Assembly (NCBI GenBank): GCA_029582155.1
Contig: CM055905.1
Location: 64,695,952 to 64,759,951, forward strand
Reading direction: 5' to 3'
Length of the DNA stretch: 64,000 bases
From: Panopea generosa
Lineage: Eukaryota > Mollusca > Bivalvia > Adapedonta > Hiatellidae
The notes beneath the pieces were generated by a model. The model made no database searches. It was not told where the DNA came from and saw nothing but the letters and a program-made list of their open reading frames with translations. Positions within the stretch are counted from its first letter, which is position 1, and the number at the start of each line of letters is the position of its first letter. The position numbers and the translations under genes are program-made. Below are positions 1 through 13,060 of the stretch, piece after piece.

Positions 1-380
1 CGATATGAAATGTATAAAAGACGTTCCGTAGTTTTCATGTTGTATTGTGAGATGCCTAATACTGACTGAATTCAGCCAGCAAGCAAAATGGTTTTCTTCA
101 AAAGCAGGTTTGCAAACTGACTTCTAAATGTAAAGTTTGGCTGAATTCAGCCAGTGAACAGCTGGAATGGCAAATATCGATTTTACATGCAGCATTTGTA
201 ATTCGTGTTAACTCAACTAAAGTTTGACTGAATTCAGCCAATCACTTCATCAGGATTAACTTTTATTTGATAATGCCCATTTTGCTTTTAAATGATACAA
301 GTTCAATTAATTATCCAGCAAAAAATATTAAGTGAAACCTATAACCACATTAAATGTAAATGACTGAATTCAGCCAGATT
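1..380. repeat. Four copies of a palindromic GGCTGAATTCAGCC-type motif
   Basis: GRCTGAATTCAGCCA occurs at about 64-79, 139-154, 226-241 and 362-377, with uneven spacing. The copy at 139 contains the perfect palindrome GGCTGAATTCAGCC. No gene is visible here. The clustering is well above chance. Confidence 0.6.
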
Positions 381-552
381 GAAAGCATATACTCTACAAA
401 TAGGCATGCTGGCTTGAACTTCTTATTGTATTAATATAAAACGACCATGCCGATCATTTAAATGATACTCAATGAACATCGCGAGAACAGAAGTTACAAA
501 TATCAATAGTTTTGACCTTTTCAGAAAAGGGTCAATCTGAATCAGAACGTGT

Positions 553-940
553 TTTATGCGATGGTGCGCTGTCCGTCGTCTGTCGTGTGTTAGCAGCACT
601 TTCTCTGAAACCACTAGGCCAATTAAATTGAAACTTCACATGGATGTTTCTATTGCATTGGAGACTATACAGAAGATTTTTTTTCGATCTGAAATTCAAG
701 ATGGCCGCCGTTACTAAAAATAGTCCAAAACGTAAAAAATCTTCTTCTCATGAACGGCCCAACAGATTTTCAAAATGTAGTAATGATGACCAACTATAGT
801 TTTGTTAGATTTGTTCAAATGGTGTCCCTAGGGTTAAATATGACCCCGCCCCGATGTTTCTATTGCATAGGAGAATTTCAAAATGTGCTATGGCCACTAT
901 GAGTCAGTAGAGCGTCCTCAGGCCCTCTTGGGCCTCTTGT
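553..940. repeat. Dispersed repeat, copy 1 (pair with 1831-2240)
   Basis: About 390 bp nearly identical to 1831-2240, including TTAGCAGCACTTTCTCTG and AAGATGGCCGCCGTTACT. The short open frames inside differ between the copies, so they are not genes. The rest of 940-1830 is AT-rich with no feature I recognise. Confidence 0.75.
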
Positions 941-1830
941 TCAACCATGGAACAGTCGTCTCTTTGACGTTCACTCTTTCACGCTTCATCATCGCTTTTT
1001 CGTTAGAAAATCAATAAATTATTTACCGGTATATATCCAATACTATAAGATTCATCAATTTGCGAAAACACAATTGCTTTGCATCCTTTGAAATTAAATA
1101 CACACGCCAAGCGCATCATGTCAATTCCATCAGATAAGCACGTTACGGTCACGTAATCATGAAATGTCCACTGAAAGCCAGACTGGTTTACACTAAAGTA
1201 AACATTACGGAATAGAGAAAGTATGTAACAAATAAATGTGAACTAGTCCGTGTTTTTATTTCGCGATTGATTCGCCGACACAATCTATTTTTGACCTTGT
1301 GCCAATGAGTGATGTCATCACTGACAGTTTCTGGTGTCATTTTACGTAGCGTTCTATTTCACTATGTGGAAAAGTATTGATGAAACGAACATGATTTTCT
1401 AAAAATAGGGTGAACACTTTTTAATTGCCACCCGTATAACAACAGTACAGCGACTTAAAATCGGTGTTTAGATAAATAGATCAGTTAATTTGAGAGTTAT
1501 GTTCAAGCAAAGGAACGATGTCCTAGGCTATGTTTTTCACGGATAATTTGGGATTAAAACTTATAACAAAGAAATAAATTAAAGCTACAGGTATGGCAAT
1601 TTATAGACTTTAAATAACAGAGAGCAATCATTATTTTACTTAATCTTTTAAAATATACATGGGAAATTATCGGAAATAGAAAATTTACATAAAAAAAAAA
1701 TGAAATCTTCTGTACTAATGTATATCGCGCATCCCTTCTGAAAGATCTTAAAAGTTGGGAAAAACGCGCCTAATACGTGAGGATAAACGGTAATCATTTT
1801 TAGCTCTACTGCCCCTAAGGCCAGAAGTGC

Positions 1831-2240
1831 TTATGCGATGGCGCGTTGTCTGTCGTCCGTCGTCTGTCATCTGTCGTCTGTTAGCAGCACTTTCTCTGAA
1901 ACCACTAGGCCAATTAAACTGAAACTTCACATGGATGTTTCTTTTGCATAGGAGACTATACAGAAGATTTTTTTTTTCGATCTGAAATTCAAGATGGCTG
2001 CCGTTACTAAAAATAGTCCAAAACTTAAAAAATCTTCTTCTCATGAACGGCCCAACAGATTTTCAAAATGTTTATGTAGTAATGATGACCAACTATAGTT
2101 TTGTTACATTTGTTCAAATGGTGTACCTAGAGTTAAAAATGACCCCGCCCCGATGTTTCTATTGCATAGTAGAATTTCAAAAAGTGCTATGGCCACTATG
2201 GGTCAGTAGAGTGTCCTCAGGCCCTCTTTGGCCTCTTGTT
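1831..2240. repeat. Dispersed repeat, copy 2 (pair with 553-940)
   Basis: Direct repeat of 553-940, about 1.28 kb away. The copies diverge by scattered substitutions and small indels. 2240-3160 after it is unrecognised AT-rich sequence. Confidence 0.75.
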
Positions 2241-3164
2241 TTAGCATAATTTGCTTTCAAAATGAACATAATTTTCTAAATGTTAATTTCTTTTTTCAAT
2301 TACCTTTTAACATCCGTTTAAGAAAAATAAACGGTTCCGGGAAGACTGAAAAGGGCGCTGTAGAAACATAGACTGGCCGATGTTTAAACTGGTTTAGAAA
2401 GTCGCGCATGCGTGTCTCGATACATACAAAACAAAATAGGACATTCAAATAAAAAGTTTCTCAGAGTATATCGTCTGTACATTTTAAACAATAAAATAAC
2501 ATGACTTTTTAAACAAAGTTCCATGATTTTCACATTTCATCTTAATATACCAACAACATAAAAACAGGTACCGGTATATATTAGTGATATTGTTGCAATG
2601 TACGTTTTTTTTTTTCAAAGATGTTTTCTTCAAATTACAAAAAAAGATTGTCATGGCTTGACAGTCATTTATGATCGACCCCGACAAGTATTATTTAAAA
2701 ATAACTTCAATATGTTGTTGAATAGGATTTCAACCAGCGATATACCTAAAATGTTGAAACAGCTCATGCAATTACAGGTCTCCTGCCAGAACACTCAGCT
2801 TTCCAAAGTTGGTGTCCGGTCAAGAAAAAATCAAGCAACTTGGCGACATTGTTTATTAATTGCATAGACTGGGTTACCATTGTAACCGGTAAAATTAACA
2901 CTGAAGCGAGTTTAATCTAAACCATTCAGCTATTTATTGACGCGGATAAGTTAAAAAATTAGTCCAATGAAGATTGATTTTCAGAAAATGTTAACTTATT
3001 TACGCATATAGAAATTGACTTTAGCATAAAACTCAATGCTTATGCGTAATTGATACACACGTAAAACAAATCTGGTGCGTATCCACCAATTTTAATGCAT
3101 CATAAACGCAGATACGCATCTTATCTGGAGCTCTGGTTAATTTTCCCCAGATTTCTGTCCATTT

Positions 3165-4290
3165 TTAGCTCACCTGAGCAAATATCAAGGCGAGCTTTTG
3201 TGATCGCCTGTTGTCCATCATCCGTCCGTGAACTTTTTGTTGTGTGCAGTCTAGCACTCACATTTTGCATTGGATCTTCATTAAACTTCATTATATAGTA
3301 GTTATAAATACATGTATCTCGAACAACTTCTTGAATTGGCCAAATTGGATTATTAATGTCAGCGTTATGGCCCTTAAAACATTAAAAAATACACAATTTA
3401 ACTGTGTGTGCACTCTATCACCTGTATTTTTCATATGTTTCTCACTTAACTTACACAGTAGTTATATAATAATAGTATCTCTGACAAGTTTTTGAAATTG
3501 CCAAATCAAATTATTAATGTCAGAGTTATGGTCCTTTAAGCATTAAAAATGCAATATTTAACCATGTTTGCACTTTAGCACCCTCATTTTGTAGTTGATC
3601 CTCATCAAACTTACACAGTAGTTATATACATGTATATCTATAATATCTTGGACAAGTTCTTCTTAATGTTAGAGTTATGACCCTTGAATTGTTAAACATT
3701 GCATGATTTTACCTTGTGTGCAATCTAGTAATTGCAGCTTTCACTTGATGTCCACCAAACTTACATAGTAGTTATAAAGTTTTTAAACTGGTCAAATCAG
3801 ATAAACTATTGTAACAGTAATGGCCTTTGAGGCTTTGAATCATCAAAAATGCGTTTTTTGATGTTGTGTACACTCTAGCACCTCTTAAACTAACACAGTA
3901 GTTACATAACTATAATATCTAGGACAAGTTTTTGAACTGGCCATATTGGGTAATTAGTGTTCGAGTTACTGCCCTTGAACTGTCAAAAATTGTGTTATTT
4001 GACCTTGTGTGCATACAGCACTTGCAGTTTTCATTTAATCTTTGACAGCCTTACACAGTTGTTATGTAACCATAATATATTGGACAAGTTCTTGAACTGG
4101 CCAAATTGGACAAATAATGCCGGGTGTTATGGTCCTTGAATCAACAAAAATTGCATTATATGAATGTATGTACACTGTAGCACCTGCAAATATTGCCATC
4201 TTTGGCATTGTCTCTGTCACAGGTGAGCGATTTAGGGTCCTTTTGTTGTTTAAAATCACTACATGCAAAATCAGACAAAAAATGAAAAAA
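3165..4290. repeat. Degenerate ~150-bp tandem repeat flanked by AGCTCACCTGAGC-type ends
   Basis: Begins AGCTCACCTGAGCAAATATC and repeats a unit of about 150 bp six or so times. Units share ACACAGTAGTTATA, TTGAACTGGCCAAATTGG and GTTATGGCCCTT. It ends near CACAGGTGAGCGATTTAGGG. The same edge sequence appears inverted near 31800. This is a mobile-element-like family with internal repeats. Confidence 0.65.
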
Positions 4291-4329
4291 AATGCTACCT
4301 ACCTACACACATGAAAAATACTACTGTAG

Positions 4330-4680
4330 GTAGGAGCACAGCAAACAAACATTTTTTTTAAGATGGCCTCAAAGGCAAAACAATAACAAGAGGCAACTTT
4401 AATTGGAACCTCAAATTCAAATAAGCCAGTTCAACTCTTATTTATGTCAGAAAGTGACAATTTATTTCATTTCCCCAATATAATTTGCTAAAACTCTGCA
4501 GGTATGAAGGTTCTAGGTTCATCTGTATATTCATTTGTTGATGATTTTTTATCTGTATATTAATTTGTTGTCGTTTTACATGTAGAGTGAACCTGGAATC
4601 TTCTTTCCTGTCATCGTTGAATAACCTATAATGTGTTGATACGCCGTAAGACCTCATTCATTCATTCATTTCCCTTTGGA
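4330..4680 (+). mobile_element. Composite repeat: spacer plus 5'-truncated I-type element
   Basis: The spacer (about 4330-4440, with AAGATGGCCTCAAAGGCAAA) is followed by an element ending in GTTGATACGCCGTAAGACC and CATTCATTCATT. The same order is found inverted at 31169-31760, so these pieces probably moved as one unit. Confidence 0.6.
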
Positions 4681-4722
4681 CCAGGAGGTCTAAAATTTTG
4701 ATCTCAAGAACCAGTCAGTAAA

Positions 4723-4870
4723 TTTTATTTTTGAATGGAATTAACTGCCATTTTCAACACATGACAGATTATGTATGACATATTCAGTTTTACTTGTGGA
4801 GAAAACCTTAGAGTGAACATGAATATAACCACCGTTCTTTTGCAAGTATCCAGTTAGGAAAATTTGTATC
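4723..4870. repeat. SINE-like fragment (GGTTTAACGCCATTTTCAACAC family)
   Basis: A diverged copy of the family seen at 11332, 12266, 22085, 43143 and 51570, recognisable from GCCATTTTCAACACAT and CAGTTTTACTTGTGGAG. Confidence 0.5.
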
Positions 4871-5069
4871 AATGTTGTTTAAAGGTTCTCTATGAGTAGA
4901 GGATTCAAGTCTTGTATAAATCAAGGCGCCGGGATGTATAGGGGTCCTGTAAGAATTTGTCATTGTAATCTTTTTACATTTTGTTTTATTTATTGAAAGT
5001 ATTTATTTGCAACTAATGTTCTAGTCACATCCGTGACTTTTTGTATTTTGTTTTGTATTTATATATTTG

Positions 5070-5500
5070 GTAATAAATGTACCCCTGAAATTATCAAAAA
5101 ATACTTATTTGTTTCAGAGTCTGTGTTCCAATCAATTGTCAAAAAATACTTATATTTGGTTCGGAGCCTGTGTGTATCCTTGAATTACCAGTATAAAAAA
5201 AGACTTTTTTTTTCGGAACCACTGTACCCCTCAAATTATCAAAAATTACTTTATTTCTTTTGGAGCCTGTGTACCCCTTGAATGATCAAATATAACTTTT
5301 TTTTTTCGGAGCCCGTTTACCCCTCAAATTATTTAAAATGACTTTTTTTTTTTTGAAGCCCATGTTACCTTGAATTATCAAAAATGACTTCTTTTTTTTT
5401 GAGCCTGTGTACCCCTCAAACTATCAAATATTACTTTTTTTTCGCAGCCTGTGTACTCTCGAATTATCAAAAATTAAGTTGTTTTTTTCTATTTTCTCTG
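5070..5500. repeat. Tandem repeat, ~60-bp unit
   Basis: About seven units containing GTACCCCTCAAATTATCAAA, a T-run and CGGAGCCTGTG. The open frame through it is an artefact of the repeat. Confidence 0.7.
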
Positions 5501-5670
5501 CCACGGTGTAAGTGATTTAGGGCTGCTGTAGCTCTCTTGTTATTGAGACAAAAATGTTCATATTCTTATTTTGAAATGTCAAATCATCAACATTGTCTTG
5601 TAGTAATCTTACTTAATCATTTCTCATGTTTTCATGTTTATTTAAGATAAATATATCAGAACCATCGTTT

Positions 5671-5880
5671 GGCCATAATAAATGAATTGCTAGATTATCA
5701 TCCACGCCTGTCCCCTGATTTTCATTCCGCCCTGACACTTTTTATTATCAAAAAAAAAAAAATTTAAATTTGTTTTTAGAAAAATATCAAAATTTTAAAA
5801 ATAAAAATTAAAATCTTCCCACCCTCCCCGTTTGTAAGAAAAATTTGGATGATAATCTAGCAATTAATTTATAAAGGCCT
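5671..5880. mobile_element. MITE-like element, family C (35-bp inverted ends)
   Basis: The left end GGCCATAATAAATGAATTGC is the inverted complement of the right end CAATTAATTTATAAAGGCC. The interior is AT-rich with a CCACCCTCCCCG block. Other copies: 22630, 33342, 39029, 51007, 60329 and 63615. Confidence 0.75.
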
Positions 5881-6224
5881 TTGTTATCTTAAGACAGTAA
5901 TATAATTTATTTTTGGTATCAAAATGTTGCCAGCATGCAAAATATTTACGAATTAAATCTATTTGAATCAAACAGTTGTATTTTATTTGTGTTTATATAC
6001 CAGTTGTAATTTATTCTGTGTTTATGTACAAGTTTGTTTTTGTAGGAATGTTTTAATACTGACAAGTAAGTCCTCATAGAGTAGTAAATAGTGTTGGTTG
6101 CTCATGCCAGAGGTTACAAGTTCAATCCCCAGCTAAACCGTATGCCTCTTAAAAAAACACTCCGCACTTCTTCTACCCAGGAAGAGAAATTTAATTGATA
6201 TTCATCAAAACAAACATTTTTGTC

Positions 6225-6640
6225 GACCTCTTTGCAAAAAGTGGGAGACACTAATTTGGGTCTGTCTGTCCGTCACTTTGGTTTCCGTGTAATAACTAAA
6301 GAATGCCTGAATCAAATCTTTTGAAATTTTAATACAATGACAGAACACAGGCTAAGTTTGATTTTAGGGGTTGAAGCATTTGTTGTTCTAGAGTTATGCC
6401 ACTTTAATTTGCGGAACTATTGTATTTTTCGGTGTTTAATGGAATAACTTAAGAATGCCTGAATCAAATATTTTGAAATTTTCATACAATGTTTATAATA
6501 ACAAAACACAGGCTAAGTGTGATTTTAAGAGATATGGCATTCGTCATACTACAGTTATATCCCTTTTAATTGTGAAAAGTCAAATTTTTGCAGTAACTTC
6601 AAAATTACCGAATCAAATCTTTTGAAAAAAGCGGGGACAT
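6225..6640. repeat. Degenerate duplicated ~160-bp unit
   Basis: AATGCCTGAATCAAAT followed by CTTTTGAAATTTTAATACAA recurs two to three times after a GTCTGTCTGTCCGTC stretch. Non-coding. 6640-7020 is AT-rich without a recognised feature. Confidence 0.5.
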
Positions 6641-7022
6641 AAATTCACAGAGTTTGCTTGTTAATTTTATTTAACGATTGAAAACAGGGAAATCACCATT
6701 TAGTGAAATTATCAAAATTAATTCAACAAAAAGTTCACGGAGAGAACTTGAAATTTTATCCAAAATGTGAGAAATATGAAATAAATTTGGTTAAACTGTT
6801 GGAAAGATCAAATAAACGAAAAAACATGGGTGGACTTAATTTTTATTCTTTTATTTTTTTTCATTCTTAATAATAATATATTTATGTTTATGAAATAAAT
6901 GTTGTATAAACTGTACATGATGATATGTTTTATGTATATATACAAAACAACACAAACAAAAATCAAAGCAATAAATGTCACTAAAATATGGAGAAATACT
7001 TCTTATTGTGCACCATAGCTAT

Positions 7023-7478
7023 CAACAAGGACTTATATATAGAAGGATTGGAAACTTGCATCTCTCTACTAAATCTTGATAAAGTAGCATACGAAGAATT
7101 TGGCAAATTAATCCCTGAAATTTTACAGGTTACTTATTTTTTTTACATAAAATGTTAAGTGTTTGTAGCCTTAGATGTTTAATAATGTTTTAAACATGCA
7201 AAATTGATCTTGATTATAAAATAATGCAGTTTGAAGCAACGTGTCAAGAAATTTCCTCGATTTTTAGTTGCAATATACACATTTTGTAATCATAAGTACT
7301 TCAACAATTATAAACACAAGCTAAGAATGGTCTCGTTTTGTAGATAACTCCATTGTGCAAATAAAGTGTTTTGATTTGTATTTCTGAAATGAGATTTCTG
7401 TAGATTTTGCGTGAATACGCGAGCTTTCATAACATCTCAATCAGTTGCATTTCCTTCTCTATATAAGTCTTTGCTATT
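7023..7478. mobile_element. MITE-like element, family D (~450 bp)
   Basis: The left end AAGGACTTATATATAGAAGG and the right end CTTCTCTATATAAGTCTTTG are inverted copies. The interior holds TTTTGCGTGAATACGCGAGC. Further copies at 20716-21170 and 28303-29168. Confidence 0.75.
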
Positions 7479-7624
7479 AACAATGATTGAGTTAGATAGT
7501 ATTTCCTGAATGCTCCACCAGTACACTTCTCTAATGTCAAAATCAAAATATTGTTTGCTCTTTCCCTAACTACCCATCCAATAAACTGCCTTCTGTAAAA
7601 TAATCAGCTTTCTTATTTTTGTAC

Positions 7625-8080
7625 ATTCAGGCAATAATGTGTTGGTACGCCGTAAAACCTCATTCATTCATTCATTACATTCAGGCAAGAATGTGTATGC
7701 TATTAAAACCATGTTGGTTATTTATAAACTATTATTAAAAATGATAATGATGATTAGAGATGTTTGAAATGATGATGAATATAATGAAAGATAATATTGT
7801 TTATTGCCCCCGATGATGATGATGATGATGTGATGGATGGTGGTGTTCAAGTCCGTATGGAGAATGTCGTCACCTTATACGGTTTAAACTCTCTTCTTTG
7901 ACTGTGTAACAAGTTATTACAACTTGGACAAATCACGCTCGAAGTCTTCCTGGGTAGAACCAGTACTAAGCATATGCAGATAAAGTGCTTTGCTCAAGGA
8001 CACCACACATAGCCGTGACAGAGGATCGAACCCACGACTCTTTGAACCGGATTTGATGCTCTACCACTGGACCACATACT
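7625..8080 (-). mobile_element. I-type fragment and tRNA-derived SINE-like element
   Basis: 7625-7680 is a short piece of the GTTGGTACGCCGTAAAACC family. 7888-8080 is a minus-strand SINE-like copy with AAGTCTTCCTGGGTAGAACC, TTGCTCAAGGACACCACAC and a tRNA-like end with a B-box-like GATCGAACCC. Confidence 0.65.
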
Positions 8081-8377
8081 CTATACATTCAGACTGGATT
8101 TATTGCCTAATACATGTACATACCAATACATTTTTTATATATTTCGAAACGGTATTCAAATATCCATTGAGTAGGCCATAGTGTTTTTTAAACGGATACA
8201 AAAACTTACATTTACAACATTAAAAAATAAACTTTTGTTTGAACATTATCTACGTGAGAAGTATTAATCACTGGATAGTCTGTATGAAATGATTACATAT
8301 AAAGTGGCAAACAATGATTTCATTACTACAGTTTATAAGGCTGGATTTGTCCAGTGTTTGCATAGTTTAATTTATTT

Positions 8378-8540
8378 CAGTTTGATTATAAAGTAAGCTC
8401 AGAGCTTAAATAAACCGCCCCCTGAGTCCATTTCCTGGGTAGAACCAGTACTAGTGTTGTTTTTTGAGAGGCCAACCGGTTGTGTCTGGGAATGAACCCA
8501 GTACCCTTAAGAGAATGGTGAGTCTTGGAAGCAGCCCAAT
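8378..8540 (-). mobile_element. SINE-like fragment (CAGTACTGAGTGTTGT family)
   Basis: Shares AAGCTCAGAGCTTAAAT, TTCCTGGGTAGAACCAGTAC and the terminal anticodon-side segment with 10115, 19425, 22376 and 25852. From 8540 to 9738 I see only AT-rich sequence and short GAT/GGT runs. Confidence 0.55.
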
Positions 8541-9737
8541 ATCAGCTGTGTTCAGTGTTTTATTGATATTTGTAACCATTATGATAATGATGACGATGGT
8601 GGTGGTGGTAAAACAATGATAATCATTAAGATGCTACTGCTGCTGGTGATGATGATGAAGATATTTATACTGATGGTAGCCATTACAAGTATTACATTAT
8701 TCATTTATTATTACTACTGCTATTGACACATACACAATGTAACATAGCTAATGATACTCTGACATATGGCCGGTTGAACATTAGTAAATGCAAACAAGGT
8801 ACATTCCTACACACACGTACACATACACAGTACTGGTATACATGGTTTTATAGAGAAACATATGTCGTATGTCATACACATTGCTATTGTTAATAACTGA
8901 CAATATTATGAAAGAATTGCTATGACGATTATTTTGAATATGAACCAGGCTCCTGTTTCACCAAGTTTTCTTAAAATCTCAATTTATTTTTGACTGGTTA
9001 CTTTAATATCATTTAATCAATGTCAATGAAACCTGATGCAAATTAACTAATTCCAGTCTAAAATCAGGATCACTTGGATGCTTTTCTTTGATTGAAGTTT
9101 TTAAGTGCAATGTATAAATATTTAAATATGTCCTGTTAAAAACTTTAAAGCAGCCAGATGATCATGATTTAGACTGGTTCCGGTAAAACTTTGTATGGTT
9201 TCATTGATATTAATTGCATAACAGATAAATAACCAGTCAAAACTAAGATGTGTTTTCAAATTTTTAAGTAAAATGCTGATGAAACAGAAGCCTGATAATT
9301 GAAAAAAATACACAATTCTGTAGGCCTTTTTTTTATTCTATAACAAATAAAACCATTAAATATGTTCCATATAAAAAATAGTTTACATTAACTTTACGCC
9401 ACAACATATTTTACAACTAGGATAAAACTATATCAATGAACATATTGACTTCATTACAAACTAACATTCTATTATAAAACAAATCTTTTATCAATTTCAG
9501 CAGCCATTTAAACAATTTTCCAATTATGTTGCGATGATGTCAGCATTCGAGCAATATCCCATAACAAAAACAAATGTTAAAATGAAAGTCATAAAGCTGT
9601 ATTAATGTCATTTCATTTTGTGTTGAAGGCCAGGTGGTCGAAACGTTTTAATATAGAGTGATTTTGTTTTACTTTATAAATGTATAATTATCTACTTCCC
9701 TGAAGGTGTTTGAGGCAAGAATGAAGGGATTCTGTTT

Positions 9738-10020
9738 GAATATAAAGCATCATTTTATGCCATCAAGGTCTGTTACAGATGATCAGTTAACTTAGCTGCT
9801 CTTTCCTGGGATCATGGAAGGGTAACCAGTACTCAAGCACACCCACCACCATAAATAACTGACAACTTTCCCACTTCAATCAGCAGTGAAAGACTCACAA
9901 TGAGACACAATATCATATATATTAATAATTACGGGGACTGTCCGGGCTGAGATTCAAACTCATGACCCATGGATTGGTAGTCATACATAATACTTACTGA
10001 CTGAGCTATTCGGGCCCGGT
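9738..10020 (-). mobile_element. tRNA-derived SINE-like element, type E
   Basis: On the minus strand it begins with a tRNA-like head (GGCCCGAATAGCTCAGTCAG, B-box GTTTGAATC). The tail runs to CATAAAATGATGC. The same family recurs at 18642, 23584, 27633, 30443, 39316, 49259, 53608, 55085, 59276 and 60069 in both orientations. Confidence 0.7.
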
Positions 10021-10114
10021 AGAATCAAGGCGAGGAGGACAAAAATCTTTAGATGGAATAATAGATATAACAAAATTCTTCCTAATATGTTCTTCAACAC
10101 ATTTTACACAACAA

Positions 10115-10460
10115 ATTATTTTGGTTTGATTGCGGAGAAAGCTCAAAGCTTATATGAACCAATCGAGACGGCTTCCTTAGTAGAACCTGCACTGAGTGTT
10201 GTTTTGGAGAGGCCATTGATTAAAGCTGAGGATTGAGTCTGCAACCTTTAGCATGAGCAGCTAGCACTTTTCTACCGCCCCAACCCTATATATGGCAACC
10301 AGTTTTATTGGTGGAGGAACACCTCAATGAATCTGAGAAGAACGGCAAAATACTACAACATATTCTCACACAAAAGCTATTGGACTAAGCTGGACTCGAA
10401 CCTTCAACTGCAGTAGGGACTGATTGTTGAAATTTAGAAACCAGTGGCCTCACTTGACTC
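10115..10460 (-). mobile_element. Two adjacent SINE-like fragments
   Basis: 10115-10290 belongs to the AAAGCTCAAAGCTTATATG family. 10290-10460 belongs to the TTTTATTGGTGGAGGAACAC family. Confidence 0.5.
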
Positions 10461-10607
10461 AGGGAAGAATACTTCTTATGGCATGTGATCAGTTTACCAT
10501 ATCTTTTATTTTTATTTTTAAAGAAATGATGTGAGTACAACACACATAATTGCAAAATTAAAGTTTAAATAGTTTGTAACAATTATACATGTATGCTGGT
10601 ATTTTAT

Positions 10608-10787
10608 ACATTCACACCTGTCTTAAGCTGCCACTCAAGGGAAATAGCAAAAATGACCCTTAAGGCAGGTGGCTGCTTAATACAGGTTGAATAAAACTAG
10701 AATTATAAGAATGGTAAATTGAAAATGTGGCTGTTTAAGACAAGTGGTTGCTTCATAGAGGTGACCACAAAAACAGGTTTGACTGTA
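10608..10787. mobile_element. MITE-like element, family A (diverged copy)
   Basis: About 180 bp. The right end ACAGGTTTGACTGTA is clear and the left end decayed. The interior carries GTGGCTGCTTAATACAGG and GTGGTTGCTTCATAGAGG. A (TA)n run follows directly at 10797-10864. Confidence 0.65.
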
Positions 10788-10792
10788 TTTTA

Positions 10793-10796
<4 letters not shown>

Positions 10797-10864
<68 letters not shown>
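10797..10864. repeat. (TA)n microsatellite
   Basis: About 34 TA units, interrupted once by CAG near 10840. Confidence 0.9.
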
Positions 10865-10868
<4 letters not shown>

Positions 10869-11059
10869 ACAGCATGTAAATCATGATATGGATTATATAG
10901 GAATGTTGAGTTCTATTATATATCAATATTACGTCCTAGTTAAGAATATACATTGTCACATCATTGTAGGCCTTGTAAAGGTACACTGAATCCTTGATAG
11001 CTCAAGGTTCAGACTTGGATAACAATAAAAATGCTCAAGACTTCCCCATTGTTTACTGT

Positions 11060-11530
11060 TCTGGTATTAGACCAGTTTACCTCACCACTCATTACTGAGA
11101 TCTTGAAATGTTAACCAGAACTCGAGCACATCAATCTTCGCAATTAACTAATAAATTTCCCACTTGAATCGGGGGTGAGAGATAAATGACAATGATCGAG
11201 ACATAATGTAGTATATCAATCATCACGGAGACATGTTTTTTTTCACATTATTGCATGAAAAATACAATTTTTCTGTTAAATACCTCGCTTACGGTACATC
11301 ATTATCTAATTATTAAATCAAATTGTTTTATGGATGGGGTTTATCACCATTTTACAACACATTTCTGTTTATATAGTTTTATGATTGGAGGAAGACCTCG
11401 GAATGAATCCGAGTAGAATCACCATCCTTCAACAAGTACGGTAACTGGCAAAATTAATCACATAAAGTTTTTGGAGTGAGTGGGACTCAACTTGATGCTC
11501 GAGCTATTAAAGTATAACCAGCAGTTGTAA
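11060..11530 (-). mobile_element. SINE-like fragments (type E, then type H)
   Basis: 11060-11232 matches the body of type E (TTCCCACTTGAATCGG, GTATATCAATCATCACGG). 11332-11530 matches type H (GGGGTTTATCACCATTTTAC, GGAGGAAGACCTCGGAATGA). 11530-12265 is AT-rich without features. Confidence 0.55.
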
Positions 11531-12265
11531 AAACATCTTTGTGAATTCTTTTTTTAAAACAACTTCTTAGGTTTACTCCCGTTTGAGATATTACAACAGT
11601 ACACAATAATTAACTTCATGCTCATGGAATGTTTCTAAAGGTGCATCATTAGTAACAGGTAATTAAAAAAATATTTCTCCAAAACTTATGTTTGATATTA
11701 TCATTAAAATGTGAGATAAAACTTAAAAAAGTTAAATATATAACTGAAAGGATAAAAAAACGCCGGGTGAATTTCAGAGCCTGACATTATCAAACTATTG
11801 TAAGTAATTTGTTGTTATAGAATATGCATGTAAAGATATATCATTATTATGGATTTCATTATTATGATCATTATTATTGTCATAATGATTAATGAAATAT
11901 ACCGTTATATATAAACATCTATTAGAATTCTATAACTAAACATTGATAACAATGATTTGATAATGTGGCTCTGAAATTCATTTGGTGTTTGTTAAAATCC
12001 ATTCATTATAATGTAATTTTATTTCAACAATACTAAAACATATCATTTTGAAGTGAATATAAAAATTTATTCCCCGTTAAGTGATAGACCAATTAACATG
12101 ACAATCATAGAAAAAAAAAGGTTCACAATTTGTTTTTTAAAGGGACATACGGCAAGTTTGATAATTATGCTGAACATTATTTCTAAAAATAATCTCTGTC
12201 ACAGATAGAAATTTTGGGTCATACTGGTACTCTTGTTTCTAAATATTTTTTTTTTTTTTTTTTTT

Positions 12266-12420
12266 TGAATGGGGTTTAACGCCATTTTCAACACATTTCA
12301 GGTTATATATGGCATATCCAGTTTTACTGGTGGAGGAAGACCTCAGACTGAGTCAGACTGAGTAGAACCACCGTCCTTCCGCAAGTAACTGGAAACTTTC
12401 TCACATATCAAACTTGTGCG
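12266..12420 (-). mobile_element. SINE-like element, type H, truncated
   Basis: GGGGTTTAACGCCATTTTCA to AAGTAACTGGAAACTTTCTC, preceded by an oligo-T tract. The tRNA-like end is missing. Confidence 0.6.
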
Positions 12421-12774
12421 ACACCATTATTTTTATAACAACAGTTCATTCAAAATGGCAAACAAACAAAATACAACTTTTCAGCAGGGACAAAAATATG
12501 ATAATCTCGAATATTTCGATAATTACAGGCCTAATAGTTTGATATTAGTTCAGCATTTCAGCCTAAAAAAAGTTGTATGTTCGGCATTTTAATATAACTG
12601 GTTTGTCATTTTTACATTTTTCATATGTTCACATTGTCTAAAAGGCCTATTCTAACTGAATATAAACTTCTTCGTTTTGCATGCAGAAGTAGTATGAATT
12701 TATACATATTTTAAATGCACAATATCAAAAAATGTGTTTATAGAATCATGAGCACAAATAAAATCATCATTTAT

Positions 12775-13060
12775 GACATGTTCGCCTCGCATGCGGAAGG
12801 TCGTGGGTTCGATCCCCGGTCGGGTCATACCTAAGACTTTAAAAATGGTACTAGAAGTTTCCCCGCTTGACGCTCAGCATTTAGAGGAGAGTTCTAGGTC
12901 TGGTCCGCCCGGTGTCAGTATAATGTGACTTGGTGTGGTATCATACCATGTGTCTGCGGCATGAAACTCTTGTGTGACAGCGCTCAGAATACTGTCTCAA
13001 GTAGACACCGTCCCGATATGACTGAAAAATTGTTGAAAGCGACGCTAAACACCATACAAC
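12775..13060 (+). mobile_element. SINE with tRNA-Ala-like head
   Basis: The head has GCCTCGCATGCGGAAGG (anticodon-arm-like) and the B-box GGTTCGATCCC. The body has GTGTCTGCGGCATGAAACTC and CCCGATATGACTGAAAAATT. A better preserved copy lies at 51303-51548. The open frame inside is a by-product of its higher GC content. Confidence 0.7.
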
